From the NCBI GenBank assembly GCA_030698465.1, contig JAUYJZ010000057.1:1-8013 (forward strand): DNA of 8,013 nt, given 5' to 3'. This DNA comes from a bacterium (lineage in GTDB: Bacteria > Patescibacteriota > Minisyncoccia > Minisyncoccales > UBA10102). The notes under the pieces were generated by a model, which searched no databases, was not told the DNA's origin, and saw nothing but the letters and a program-made list of their open reading frames with translations. Positions 1 to 6,255 of this stretch are shown here, piece by piece. Both the position numbers and the translations under genes were made by a program. How positions within the stretch are numbered: the first letter of the stretch is position 1; each line of letters begins with the position of its first letter.

Positions 1-479
1 GCGATATAATCTTCGGTTTTGCCGTAGCGCACGGTTTTCTCTCATCCTGCATAATTTGCTAACATACATACCAGCGTACATAAATCCTTTGAGGCATGAT
101 AGCAAGTCAAGAGGAGGTTTCGCTTTACCGTCTCCTTTTCAAAATCTCGGTACCACACCCCAGGCTGCACTCTGACGGTTTTTTCTCCAAATTCCAGGAT
201 ACTGTTGAAATGGCGCTGCATATCCACTGCAATACTCTGGGTTAATGGTCCTCCGGTCATATCGCTTCCCCCAGACCTGCATGTTAAAGACAGATTCTCT
301 TCTTTGTGCTCTTTCACAAAACGCACCAGCGCTTTTACATCTTCTGCGTCTTTGGGGAATACAACCGCACGGGGTTTTAATTCAAACAAAGAAGCGTCCC
401 TGCTGTATGTTTGAAGGACTTCCTCTGCGTCTTCTACCTCTCCTTTGAGAATTGTCTTGAGTTCCTCTTTTAGATTCAC
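1..479 (-). pseudogene. FAD-linked oxidase (GlcD-like), 5' part, interrupted by in-frame TGA
   Basis: This is the N-terminal FAD-binding (FAD_binding_4/PCMH-type) half of a glycolate/lactate-oxidase-like flavoprotein; the rest lies beyond the left edge. Visible family features are an N-terminal YSRDASLFE, then VVFPKD, RSGGSDMTGG for the FAD pyrophosphate site, and PGVWYRDFE. The frame meets TGA at 44-42, but the same frame then reads EKTVRYGKTEDYI, which is the conserved continuation of this family. The TGA therefore sits where a glycine of the NNAGGEKT motif is expected. Nearby conserved positions also look damaged: LTCRSGG, LLTCYHAS, LVCM and NYAG where I would expect Gly, Pro or Asn. The GTG at 479 (giving MNLKEEL) is the likely start; a TTG at 488 is in frame. 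It diverges from truB. A recent pseudogene is most likely; a sequencing error at the TGA cannot be excluded. The substrate is unknown. Confidence 0.75.
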
Positions 480-557
480 CCCGCACAAAATTAAACTTGT
501 TATTGTTGTTGTTTCCCCGTAGAAAGTACCATTGTTCTATGGCATTTTGTGCGGGGT
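478..557. repeat. 14-bp perfect inverted repeat in the divergent intergenic region
   Basis: ACCCCGCACAAAAT at 478-491 is the exact reverse complement of ATTTTGTGCGGGGT at 544-557, with 52 bp between the arms. The left arm overlaps the likely GTG start of the oxidase. The right arm lies 35 bp before the truB ATG. The flanks beyond the arms do not match. It could be a paired binding site for a regulator of both divergent genes, or a long-loop hairpin. Confidence 0.7.
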
Positions 558-592
558 TCATTTCTGTTAGACTTAACTATGTTCAGTTTACC

Positions 593-1273
593 ATGATCAT
601 AAACATCAACAAACCAAAGGGAATAACTTCGCACGACGTGGTAGATGAAGTCAGAAAGGCCACAGGAGAGAAACGAGTGGGACATGCTGGCACCCTAGAC
701 CCCTTCGCAACAGGCGTTCTTGTGGTTGCTGTGGGTAGAGAAGATACCAAGAAACTCAATGCAATAACTAAGGATACAGAGAAAGAATACATTGCAACCT
801 TAGAACTCGGCAAAGAAAGCACCACAGGAGACCCCGAAGGCACCATTAAACCTGTGGAAAACTTACCGAGAGTAAGTTATCCCCACCTTACTGAGAGTAA
901 GGATACTGAGAGTAAGGATATTGACAAAGTGCTGCAAGGATTTATGGGAGAGACTAAACAGACTCCCCCGGCATACTCTGCGATAAAGGTAAGAGGGGTT
1001 CCCTCATACAAACTTGCGAGAAAAGGTAAAGAGGTAAAACTTCCAAAAAGAAAAGTAACGATAAAAGAAATTGAGCTTCTTGAATATAATCCCCCATTCC
1101 TCAAGATAAGAGTTGTGTGCGGAGCTGGCACCTATATCCGTTCCCTTGCACAAGACATCGGAGAAAAGCTCGATACTGGAGCTTATCTCACAGAACTGGA
1201 ACGAACTCGTGTTGGCGATTTTAAGCTCAAAGACAGTATCCCCCTCTCAAAACTTAACCGAACTAAGTTATAA
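593..1273 (+). CDS. truB: tRNA pseudouridine-55 synthase TruB, short form without PUA domain
   Basis: TruB converts U55 of the tRNA T-loop to pseudouridine. The 226-residue protein begins MIININKPKGITSHDVV. It has the catalytic motif GHAGTLDPFATGVL with nucleophile Asp36, the KEY-type motif EKEYIATL (about 63-70), TPPAYSAIKVRG (about 124-135) and the GTYIRSLAQDIG motif (179-190). Typical bacterial TruB is about 300 residues; here the C-terminal PUA RNA-binding domain is absent, as in many reduced genomes. The frame is open upstream to 497, but ATG 593 is chosen because the family begins with this (I/L)xxxKPxGxTSHDVV segment. No Shine-Dalgarno precedes it. A weak extended -10 (TGTTAGACT, 565-573) would give a very short leader. 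Residues 100-110 carry a tandem duplication (TESKD twice). The 3' end overlaps the convergent prmC by 11 bp. Confidence 0.95.
   Translation: MIININKPKGITSHDVVDEVRKATGEKRVGHAGTLDPFATGVLVVAVGREDTKKLNAITKDTEKEYIATLELGKESTTGDPEGTIKPVENLPRVSYPHLTESKDTESKDIDKVLQGFMGETKQTPPAYSAIKVRGVPSYKLARKGKEVKLPKRKVTIKEIELLEYNPPFLKIRVVCGAGTYIRSLAQDIGEKLDTGAYLTELERTRVGDFKLKDSIPLSKLNRTKL
890..919 (+). repeat. Tandem 15-bp duplication inside truB
   Basis: ACTGAGAGTAAGGAT occurs twice head to tail (890-904 and 905-919) and encodes TESKD-TESKD. A related, diverged copy (ACCGAGAGTAAGTTAT) lies at 865-880. Being a multiple of three, it keeps the frame. It falls in the variable segment between GDPEGTI and the LQGFMGE helix, well away from the catalytic motifs. 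Confidence 0.85.
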
Positions 1274-2003
1274 CGGTAAAACGATACTTACCATACTGGT
1301 CTTTATGGAATTGCCAGCTTGAATACCCAAATTTCTTGAGGAGTTTTTCAATTCCCTTTTTCTGGGGTGAATCAAACTCCAAATATATCTTCCCTTTGAG
1401 TTTGAGGTGATTTTTTGCATCTTTGAGAAACTTCTTGATATACAAAAGTCCGTCTTTGCCTGCAATCAATGCTTCTCTTGGCTCATACTTTGCAACCGAG
1501 GGCTGCACACTTTTCCAGCGTGTGGTTGCAACATACGGAGGGTTGGCAAAAATATAGTCATACTTGCCCTTCACATTTGAGAACACATTGGACGTAAAAA
1601 TACGAGCACGCTTTAAAGGAATATCGTTCTTTTTGAGGTTGAGCAGAATCTGCTTTTTAAACCTTTGCTCTTTCTCTGCAAAGTCAATGTGTGCTTTGGA
1701 AATATGCTTAAGAATGGCAACCCCAACGCATCCAGAACCCGCAAACATATCGAGGCAACAGATATTCTCTCTCTTGTCTTTTTTCAATTCTTGTATCGCC
1801 TGCAGAACCCAATACTCGGTTTCAGGACGTGGGATGAGGGGCTTTTGAGACAGGTCAATTCTGCACCCTGCAAACTCAACAAAGCCAATAAGATAATCCA
1901 CTGGTTCTCCTGCTTTAAATCGGGTAAGATCTTGCTTTGCTGCTGGTGTAATTCTCCCTTGGTATTTTTCTTGGAGCAGCCATCTTGCTTCTTTGGAATC
2001 CAT
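1263..2003 (-). CDS. prmC: Release factor glutamine methyltransferase PrmC (HemK), short N-terminus
   Basis: PrmC uses S-adenosylmethionine to N5-methylate the glutamine of the GGQ motif in release factors RF1 and RF2, which speeds peptide release. The 246-residue protein shows the linker motif LIPRPETE (56-63), SAM motif I LDMFAGSGCVGVAIL (84-98) and the catalytic NPPY (154-157) with the usual YEPREAL (173-179) after it. The family is usually about 280 residues. The N-terminal helical RF-binding domain here is 30-40 residues shorter, and a TGA in the same frame just upstream of ATG 2003 rules out a longer start. A GGGAAG precedes the ATG by a few bases as a weak ribosome site. It lies downstream of the purF terminator, so it probably has its own promoter; its 3' end overlaps truB by 11 bp on the opposite strand. 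Confidence 0.95.
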   Translation of the reverse strand: MDSKEARWLLQEKYQGRITPAAKQDLTRFKAGEPVDYLIGFVEFAGCRIDLSQKPLIPRPETEYWVLQAIQELKKDKRENICCLDMFAGSGCVGVAILKHISKAHIDFAEKEQRFKKQILLNLKKNDIPLKRARIFTSNVFSNVKGKYDYIFANPPYVATTRWKSVQPSVAKYEPREALIAGKDGLLYIKKFLKDAKNHLKLKGKIYLEFDSPQKKGIEKLLKKFGYSSWQFHKDQYGKYRFTVIT

Positions 2004-2014
2004 ATACTTCCCGT

Positions 2015-2020
2015 ATCATA
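2015..2020 (-). promoter_or_regulatory. Possible -10 element for prmC
   Basis: On the minus strand TATGAT lies 11 bp upstream of the prmC ATG, in the 33-bp gap left by the purF terminator. No convincing -35 is visible, because that position falls in the T-rich terminator flank. It would give a leader of only a few bases. Weak support. Confidence 0.25.
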
Positions 2021-2035
2021 AAAATTAAGAAATGG

Positions 2036-2068
2036 AAAAGGCCGCACGGGAAACTTTGTGCGGCCTTT
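2036..2068 (-). terminator. Strong intrinsic terminator downstream of purF
   Basis: A perfect 11-bp stem (arms 2037-2047 and 2058-2068, AAAGGCCGCAC pairing with GTGCGGCCTTT) encloses a 10-nt loop. Read on the minus strand it starts 19 nt after the purF stop and ends in a short U-tract (TTTTCC). It separates purF from prmC. The opposite strand also has a T-rich flank, so it may work in both directions. Confidence 0.85.
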
Positions 2069-2086
2069 CTCTGTTTTCTCTCCTTT

Positions 2087-3469
2087 CTAAAGAGCATGCT
2101 TACCATCAAAGCAAGCAAGGCAGAAGTCTTTAGTTTCAGAGCCGTCCTGTCCGACGACCTGACGAAACCCCTCCAAAGAAAGGTAATGGAGTTCGTCTGC
2201 CTCTACAAAAGTACAAATCTTGTCTATATCTCCTTTCTCTACTGCAGCACGCAGCTGCTCATAGGTTTTCATATCAATGCCGTAATAACAAGGATGGAGG
2301 ATAGGAGGAGAGGCTATCAAGAGGGTTACTCCCACAGCCCCGTTCTCTCGCATCATGCGGACCAAACGCCGCATGGTGGTCCCCCGCACCAGGGAATCGT
2401 CAATGAGCACCACCCACTTACCTTCAATCTCGCGATGAAGGGGGTTAAACTTCAGGCGCACTCCATTCTCCCGCTTCTCCGTTCCCTCTTCAATGAAGGT
2501 TCTCCCTGTGTAATGGTTACGAATTAGAACGGAAGAGCGGAGCCGAATCCCAGTCGCCTTCTCGTATCCTTCTGCCGCGAACATAGCAGAATCCGGAACC
2601 CCGATGAAAACCATGTCCTCGTGTTTTGGGATGCCCACTTCTTCTGCGAGCTTTTCCCCCAAGGCTTTGCGCATCCCATCCACATATCTCCCAAAAACAT
2701 AAGAGTCTGGCCTGGAGAAGTAGATGAGCTCAAAAACGCACTGCTGACGGTTGGGCTTAGGTTCCCCGAACCTGAAACTTTGAGGCCCGTTCTCGTCTAT
2801 CCATACAAGCTCTCCCGGCTCAATATCCCTTATGTACTCGGCTCGCAGGGCATCAAAGGCGCAGCTTTCTGAAGCCAGCACCCATCCATCGTCCAAGCGC
2901 CCCAAAGAAAGAGGCCGATACCCCAAAGGATCCCTGCACCCTACAAGTGCAGAGGGAGTGGCCATTACCAGGGCGAACGCGCCCTTAATGCCGGCCAGGG
3001 CTTCAAGCATGGCTTCCTGCATGGTTTCAACCGTCTCTGCTCGCGCCACAATCTCTTGTCCGATTACTTCCGTATCTGCTGTAGACAAGAATTTGACTCC
3101 CCTGCTTTGGAGCTTCTCTTGCATCTCTTCAAAACCTGGGGTATCCCCGTTATGCGCGATAGAGAAAGGACCCAGTGAACTTGATAGAACAAGGGGCTGG
3201 GCATTTGCCAAAGAGGAATGCTCCCCACTGGTGCCGTACCTAACATGCCCAATCCCGAGCAAGGCCTTCTTTGGAACAAACCCAGGCCAATCCCGCTCAA
3301 ACTCTGAAACAGTCCCGAGTACGCGATGGGGGGCGGGTTCCATGAACTCTTTCCCATCGGCCAATGCAATACCACTTGCCTCCTGACCACGGTGCTGGAG
3401 CATGAGGAGGGCTTCAAGAATCGCTTTTGGGGCGTCCACAATGCTGTGCACTCCGACAATACCGCACAT
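2087..3469 (-). CDS. purF: Amidophosphoribosyltransferase PurF, [4Fe-4S] Bacillus-type
   Basis: PurF makes 5-phosphoribosylamine from PRPP and glutamine, the first committed step of de novo purine synthesis. The 460-residue protein starts MCGIVGVHS, so Cys2 becomes the N-terminal nucleophile once Met is removed, with no long propeptide. The glutaminase half has LQHRGQEASG (24-33), GHVRYGTSG (74-82) and AHNGD (105-109). The transferase half has the PRPP loop VLIDDSLVRGTT (354-365). Cys244, Cys394, Cys450 and Cys453 fit the four iron-sulfur ligands known from Bacillus PurF. The flexible loop reads GRTFIEEGTEKR, where most homologues have a Pro-x-Gln after TFI. It is complete, with a strong Shine-Dalgarno and its own terminator. 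No other pur gene is in the window. Its sequence looks more GC-rich than the genes on either side (judged by eye). Confidence 0.96.
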   Translation of the reverse strand: MCGIVGVHSIVDAPKAILEALLMLQHRGQEASGIALADGKEFMEPAPHRVLGTVSEFERDWPGFVPKKALLGIGHVRYGTSGEHSSLANAQPLVLSSSLGPFSIAHNGDTPGFEEMQEKLQSRGVKFLSTADTEVIGQEIVARAETVETMQEAMLEALAGIKGAFALVMATPSALVGCRDPLGYRPLSLGRLDDGWVLASESCAFDALRAEYIRDIEPGELVWIDENGPQSFRFGEPKPNRQQCVFELIYFSRPDSYVFGRYVDGMRKALGEKLAEEVGIPKHEDMVFIGVPDSAMFAAEGYEKATGIRLRSSVLIRNHYTGRTFIEEGTEKRENGVRLKFNPLHREIEGKWVVLIDDSLVRGTTMRRLVRMMRENGAVGVTLLIASPPILHPCYYGIDMKTYEQLRAAVEKGDIDKICTFVEADELHYLSLEGFRQVVGQDGSETKDFCLACFDGKHAL

Positions 3470-3474
3470 TCTGT

Positions 3475-3482
3475 ACCTCCTT
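3475..3482 (-). promoter_or_regulatory. Strong Shine-Dalgarno of purF
   Basis: AAGGAGGT on the minus strand, 5 nt before the purF ATG at 3469, fixes that start. It is the clearest ribosome-binding site in the window and contrasts with the SD-less starts in the operon at 3927-8013. Confidence 0.85.
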
Positions 3483-3492
3483 GCTTATGTGT

Positions 3493-3522
3493 ATAGTAGT
3501 AAAAAGAGCTATTTACTGTCTC
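3493..3522 (-). promoter_or_regulatory. Candidate purF promoter
   Basis: On the minus strand GAGACA (3522-3517) and TACTAT (3498-3493) are 18 bp apart, a moderate match to -35/-10 elements. A start near 3486 would give a short leader carrying the AAGGAGGT site. It lies just past the terminator of the preceding gene, where a purF promoter is expected. A TATACA shifted by 3 bp is an alternative -10. Confidence 0.4.
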
Positions 3523-3551
3523 CACCCTACCAGGGCCAAGAAAAATTGCAA

Positions 3552-3580
3552 GAAAACCAAAACCCGCCTCAAGGGCGGGC
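3552..3580 (-). terminator. Intrinsic terminator of the zinc-ribbon gene
   Basis: The minus strand reads CCCGCC-CTTGA-GGCGGG (3579-3563), a 6-bp GC stem with a 5-nt loop that a G-T pair can extend. A broken U-tract TTTTGGTTTT follows. It begins about 8 nt after the stop of the small gene at 3588 and insulates it from purF. Confidence 0.8.
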
Positions 3581-3587
3581 TGTTGGT

Positions 3588-3770
3588 TTAATTTTGGAAG
3601 TCTCTTCGAGGAGGACGATTCTTTCGCCAGCAGTCATTGCAGCGAAGATTGCCCTCTGTTCCAGGCCTAGGGTTGAAGGGAAGCTGGGTAATGGCTGTGC
3701 CACAATCGGCACAGGACCAGTTTCCTTCTACCATGGGGCGCTGAAACCTTCCGGTGTTTTCTTGTTCCAC
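3588..3770 (-). CDS. Small CxxC...CxxC zinc-ribbon protein, function unknown
   Basis: This 60-residue basic protein has two cysteine pairs, CADC (20-23) and CNDC (44-47), separated by 20 residues. The pattern WSCADCGTAITQLPFNP then RCNDCW resembles the small stand-alone zinc ribbons common in uncultivated bacteria. The four cysteines probably bind one zinc ion. The tail RKNRPPRR is strongly basic, so nucleic-acid or ribosome binding is possible but unproven. The start is either GTG 3770 (no Shine-Dalgarno) or ATG 3734 (MVEGNWSC), which keeps the whole ribbon; an in-frame stop lies upstream of the GTG. It is a single-gene unit with a near-consensus promoter at 3881-3909, a structured leader and a terminator at 3563-3580, which suggests substantial expression. 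I cannot assign a function. Confidence 0.8.
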   Translation of the reverse strand: MEQENTGRFQRPMVEGNWSCADCGTAITQLPFNPRPGTEGNLRCNDCWRKNRPPRRDFQN

Positions 3771-3796
3771 TCTATTGGGAAGTACAACTTGATTTT

Positions 3797-3874
3797 AAAA
3801 AAAGAATCTTGATGTGACTTCTACTGTCGCCCATCCTATATGGTGGGCGGGAACTGTACTCCGACTCTAGTACA
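3797..3874 (-). ncRNA. Structured leader RNA or short sRNA before the zinc-ribbon gene
   Basis: On the minus strand, starting about where the promoter at 3881-3909 should begin transcription, three hairpins follow one another. The first is TGTACT/AGTACA (3874-3869 with 3860-3855, 8-nt loop). The second is CGCCCA/TGGGCG (3849-3844 with 3834-3829), with two further CC/GG pairs around an ATATA loop. The third is a weak AT-rich stem with one bulged G (3822-3816 with 3808-3803), followed directly by seven T residues (3803-3797). The layout resembles an attenuated leader or a ~77-nt RNA with a weak terminator. It matches no riboswitch consensus I know. Transcription and structure are inferred. Confidence 0.4.
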
Positions 3875-3880
3875 AACCAT

Positions 3881-3909
3881 AGTATATCCCCATTTCTCTC
3901 TCTTGTCAA
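3881..3909 (-). promoter_or_regulatory. Near-consensus sigma70-type promoter
   Basis: On the minus strand, a perfect -35 TTGACA (3909-3904), a 17-bp spacer and a -10 TATACT (3886-3881, five of six consensus bases). The predicted start is about 3873. It lies 18 nt after the copB stop, so it drives the leader RNA and zinc-ribbon gene independently of the upstream operon. It is the best promoter in the window. Confidence 0.85.
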
Positions 3910-3926
3910 GCATGTATAAGTAGCTA

Positions 3927-5999
3927 TTACAACTTTGCCCTACGAAGTAGCAAGGCGTTCACCGCCACAATTACCGTAGAAAGAGACATAAATATGGCTG
4001 CGACGGCCGGCTGCAGCAAAATCCCTTGAAAAGCAAATACACCGGCAGCAAGGGGAAGCGCAATAACATTGTATCCGGTTGCCCAAAAAAGATTCTGTAC
4101 CATCTTTTTGTAGGTAAGTTGTGAGAGGCGGAAGATCTTTGCAATATCTCTGGGATCGTTTCTAATGAGAATAATACCAGCTGACTCAATGGCAACATTG
4201 GTTCCCGCCCCAATGGCAATACCAAGATCTGCCTGGGTTAAGGCCGGGGCATCATTTATGCCGTCCCCAACCATTGCAACTCTCAACCCTCTCTCTTGTA
4301 GTTCCTTTACCTTTTGCACCTTGTTTTTGGGCAAAACTCTTGCAAAATATTCTTTAATTCCAAGTTCTTTTGCTACCCAGGAGGCTACAGGTTCTGCATC
4401 TCCGGTAATCATGACTACCTGTACCCCGAGAGCCCGCAGAGCGGCAATGCCTTCTCGCGATTCTTCCCGAATAACATCTGATAGGGTAAGTACTCCCAAA
4501 AGCTCTTTTTCGCGCAAAACATAGATAATGGTACTTCCTCTTTCAGCCTCCTTTTGAATCTCTAAAGGCAAGGAAAATGAAAGGTTCTCTAAGATTGCGG
4601 CCCCTCCCACACTTATCTCTTGCCCCTGTATGGTGCCCTTTACTCCTTTTCCAGAAAGTCGCTCAAAGTCTTGCACCTCAAAAAGATGAAGATTGCTTTC
4701 CTGAGCTTTGCGCACAATTGCTTTGGACACAGGATGTTCAGAATATGCATCCACAGATGAGGCAAGCTGCAGCACTTCTTCTTTACTTTTGGCTGCAGTA
4801 GGCCAAATGCTTGAAACTCCAAATTCCCCCTTGGTTAAGGTACCTGTCTTATCAAACAGCACTACATCAATATTCCTCGCACCCTCCAGCGCTAGTCTTT
4901 GGCGTACCAAGAATCCATTTTGAGCAGCTTTCGTAGTGGAAATGGAAGCTACCAAAGGAATGGCGAGTCCTAAGGCATGCGGGCAAGCAATCACTAAAAC
5001 CGCAACCAGGCGCTCTAAAGCAAAATCAAATTCTGCCTGAAGAAAAATCCAGACAAGAAATGTCAAAGATCCAGATCCAATTGCAATAATAGTTAACCAA
5101 TAGGCTGCTTTATCAGACAGAATCTGAAGTTTGGACTTTGAGGCTTGGGCTTCTTGAACCAAACGCATCACCCCAGCTAAAAAGGTATGTTCCCCCACCT
5201 TGGTAATCTGCACCTTCAAGGAACCGTCTCCGTTTACCGTACCTCCGATAACTTCACTCCCTAGCTCTTTTTTAACGGGTGAGGATTCCCCTGTGGCCAT
5301 AGATTCATTGAGTTGAGACCTCCCCTCTATCACTACTCCGTCAGCTGGCACTCTGGAGCCTGGGCGCACCATCACTATATTCCCCTCACGAAGCTCTGAA
5401 AGGGAAATAGTTTCTGTTTTTCCATCTTTTATGAGTTCTGCGGTATCTGGCAAAAGCTTTGAGAGTTCTTTTAAGGCTCCCTGGGCTCCCTGCACAGCTC
5501 TCATTTCCATCCAGTGACCCAAGAGCATTACCATAATTAAAGTAGTGAGCTCCCAAAAGAGCGTGTTCCCTTCTCCTTTTATCACCACAAAGACGCTATA
5601 GAGGTAGGCGGTGGTAATGGCAAGGGCGATTAAGGTCATCATGCCAGGAAGCTTTGCTTTTAACTCTCGCCAGGCAGAAGCCAAAAAGATCCACCCTCCA
5701 TAAAAAAAGACAATAGACCCAAGAACAAAAGGAATGTACCCTGATCCCGGGAAAACAGGCGCTTTCCAGCCAAGCAATTCTTGCGGCAAATCAGAATACA
5801 GCACCACGGGAATACTCAAGAGCAAACTCACCCAGAACTTTTGCAAAAACATGTTGGTACTATGACCAGCATGCTTGTTATGCTCTTTCTGCTCTCCGTG
5901 TTCTTTATGGTCTTTTTCCAAAACCAAATTCATCCCGCACTCAGAACAAAGTCCGGGTTTTTCTTGGCGCACTTCGGGATGCATTGGACAGATATACAT
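3927..5999 (-). CDS. copB: CopB-like P1B-3 copper/silver-transporting ATPase (CPH type)
   Basis: This inner-membrane P-type ATPase pumps copper (Cu2+ or Ag+ by family) out of the cytoplasm. The 690-residue protein begins with a heavy-metal-binding domain, YICPMHPEV...PGLCSECGMNL (2-25), then a His-rich stretch with six His between residues 31 and 46. Core motifs are TGES (236-239), the membrane metal site CPH (339-341), DKTGTLT (383-389, phosphorylated Asp383), the SEHP motif (420-423) and GDGINDAPAL (578-587). YN (643-644) and MSLST (671-675) near the C-terminus fit subgroup P1B-3. There is no N-terminal HMA domain. It is last in a tight operon, 6 nt after the previous stop, with no Shine-Dalgarno, so its translation is probably coupled. 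No terminator is visible after it. Metal choice rests on the CPH motif and is not proven. Confidence 0.95.
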   Translation of the reverse strand: MYICPMHPEVRQEKPGLCSECGMNLVLEKDHKEHGEQKEHNKHAGHSTNMFLQKFWVSLLLSIPVVLYSDLPQELLGWKAPVFPGSGYIPFVLGSIVFFYGGWIFLASAWRELKAKLPGMMTLIALAITTAYLYSVFVVIKGEGNTLFWELTTLIMVMLLGHWMEMRAVQGAQGALKELSKLLPDTAELIKDGKTETISLSELREGNIVMVRPGSRVPADGVVIEGRSQLNESMATGESSPVKKELGSEVIGGTVNGDGSLKVQITKVGEHTFLAGVMRLVQEAQASKSKLQILSDKAAYWLTIIAIGSGSLTFLVWIFLQAEFDFALERLVAVLVIACPHALGLAIPLVASISTTKAAQNGFLVRQRLALEGARNIDVVLFDKTGTLTKGEFGVSSIWPTAAKSKEEVLQLASSVDAYSEHPVSKAIVRKAQESNLHLFEVQDFERLSGKGVKGTIQGQEISVGGAAILENLSFSLPLEIQKEAERGSTIIYVLREKELLGVLTLSDVIREESREGIAALRALGVQVVMITGDAEPVASWVAKELGIKEYFARVLPKNKVQKVKELQERGLRVAMVGDGINDAPALTQADLGIAIGAGTNVAIESAGIILIRNDPRDIAKIFRLSQLTYKKMVQNLFWATGYNVIALPLAAGVFAFQGILLQPAVAAIFMSLSTVIVAVNALLLRRAKL

Positions 6000-6005
6000 A
6001 TCGTG

Positions 6006-6251
6006 CTATTTTTTTCTCTTTTGAATGTTTTGCCAAAGCCAGATTGCAGTAAGAATGCCAACCCCTAGCCATACAAGATACAAAAGCCACATTAGGATTA
6101 TCCCAAAACCACCAAATCCTCCTGTGGACATCATGCCCCAGCCGGAAGCCCCTGCCACACCATTCTCTATTGTCTCGTGGGCAGAAACAATAGTAAGTGA
6201 GCTGAATATAATAACAAAAGTTAAGACGGCAACAAAAAATATTTTTCTCAT
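6006..6251 (-). CDS. Small membrane protein with signal peptide, copper-operon partner
   Basis: An 81-residue protein not assigned to a named family. It begins MRKIFFVAVLTFVIIFSSL, a typical signal peptide; VSA-HE near residues 24-28 is a likely signal-peptidase I site and would leave an N-terminal His. A Gly/Met-rich segment follows (GASGWGMMSTGGFGGFG), then one long hydrophobic helix and a basic tail QKRKK. This fits a single-pass protein with a short outer domain. ATG 6251 is chosen because the signal peptide starts there; the frame is open upstream to 6389, but that part only overlaps cfa. It lies 4 nt after the cfa stop and 6 nt before copB. Small Met/Gly-rich membrane proteins often accompany copper ATPases, so a role in metal handling or as an ATPase partner is inferred. 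Confidence 0.75.
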   Translation of the reverse strand: MRKIFFVAVLTFVIIFSSLTIVSAHETIENGVAGASGWGMMSTGGFGGFGIILMWLLYLVWLGVGILTAIWLWQNIQKRKK

Positions 6252-6255
6252 ACGA

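Noticed and set aside
42..44. UGA recoded as glycine (genetic code 25)
   Set aside because: The TGA replaces a conserved Gly, which is the code-25 hallmark, but no other gene here has an in-frame TGA, and the TGA at 7370-7372 ends a gene 1 nt before cfa. One site in an otherwise damaged gene fits a mutation better.
497..592. Longer truB starting at 497 or 540
   Set aside because: The extra residues show no family similarity and run through the inverted repeat; homologues begin at the MIININKPKG segment (ATG 593).
1985..2527. 180-aa plus-strand frame
   Set aside because: It crosses the terminator hairpin and runs antisense to the purF 3' end; no recognisable domain.
2832..3386. 184-aa plus-strand frame within purF
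   Set aside because: It is the antisense shadow of purF, with Ser/Pro-rich low-complexity sequence and no family motif.
3829..3849. The CGCCCA/TGGGCG hairpin as a terminator for copB
   Set aside because: No T-run follows it on the minus strand and it lies downstream of a new promoter; a leader structure is the better reading.
3836..3880. 14-codon frame starting at ATG 3880 in the leader
   Set aside because: The ATG directly abuts the -10 element, so it would lie upstream of the expected transcription start.
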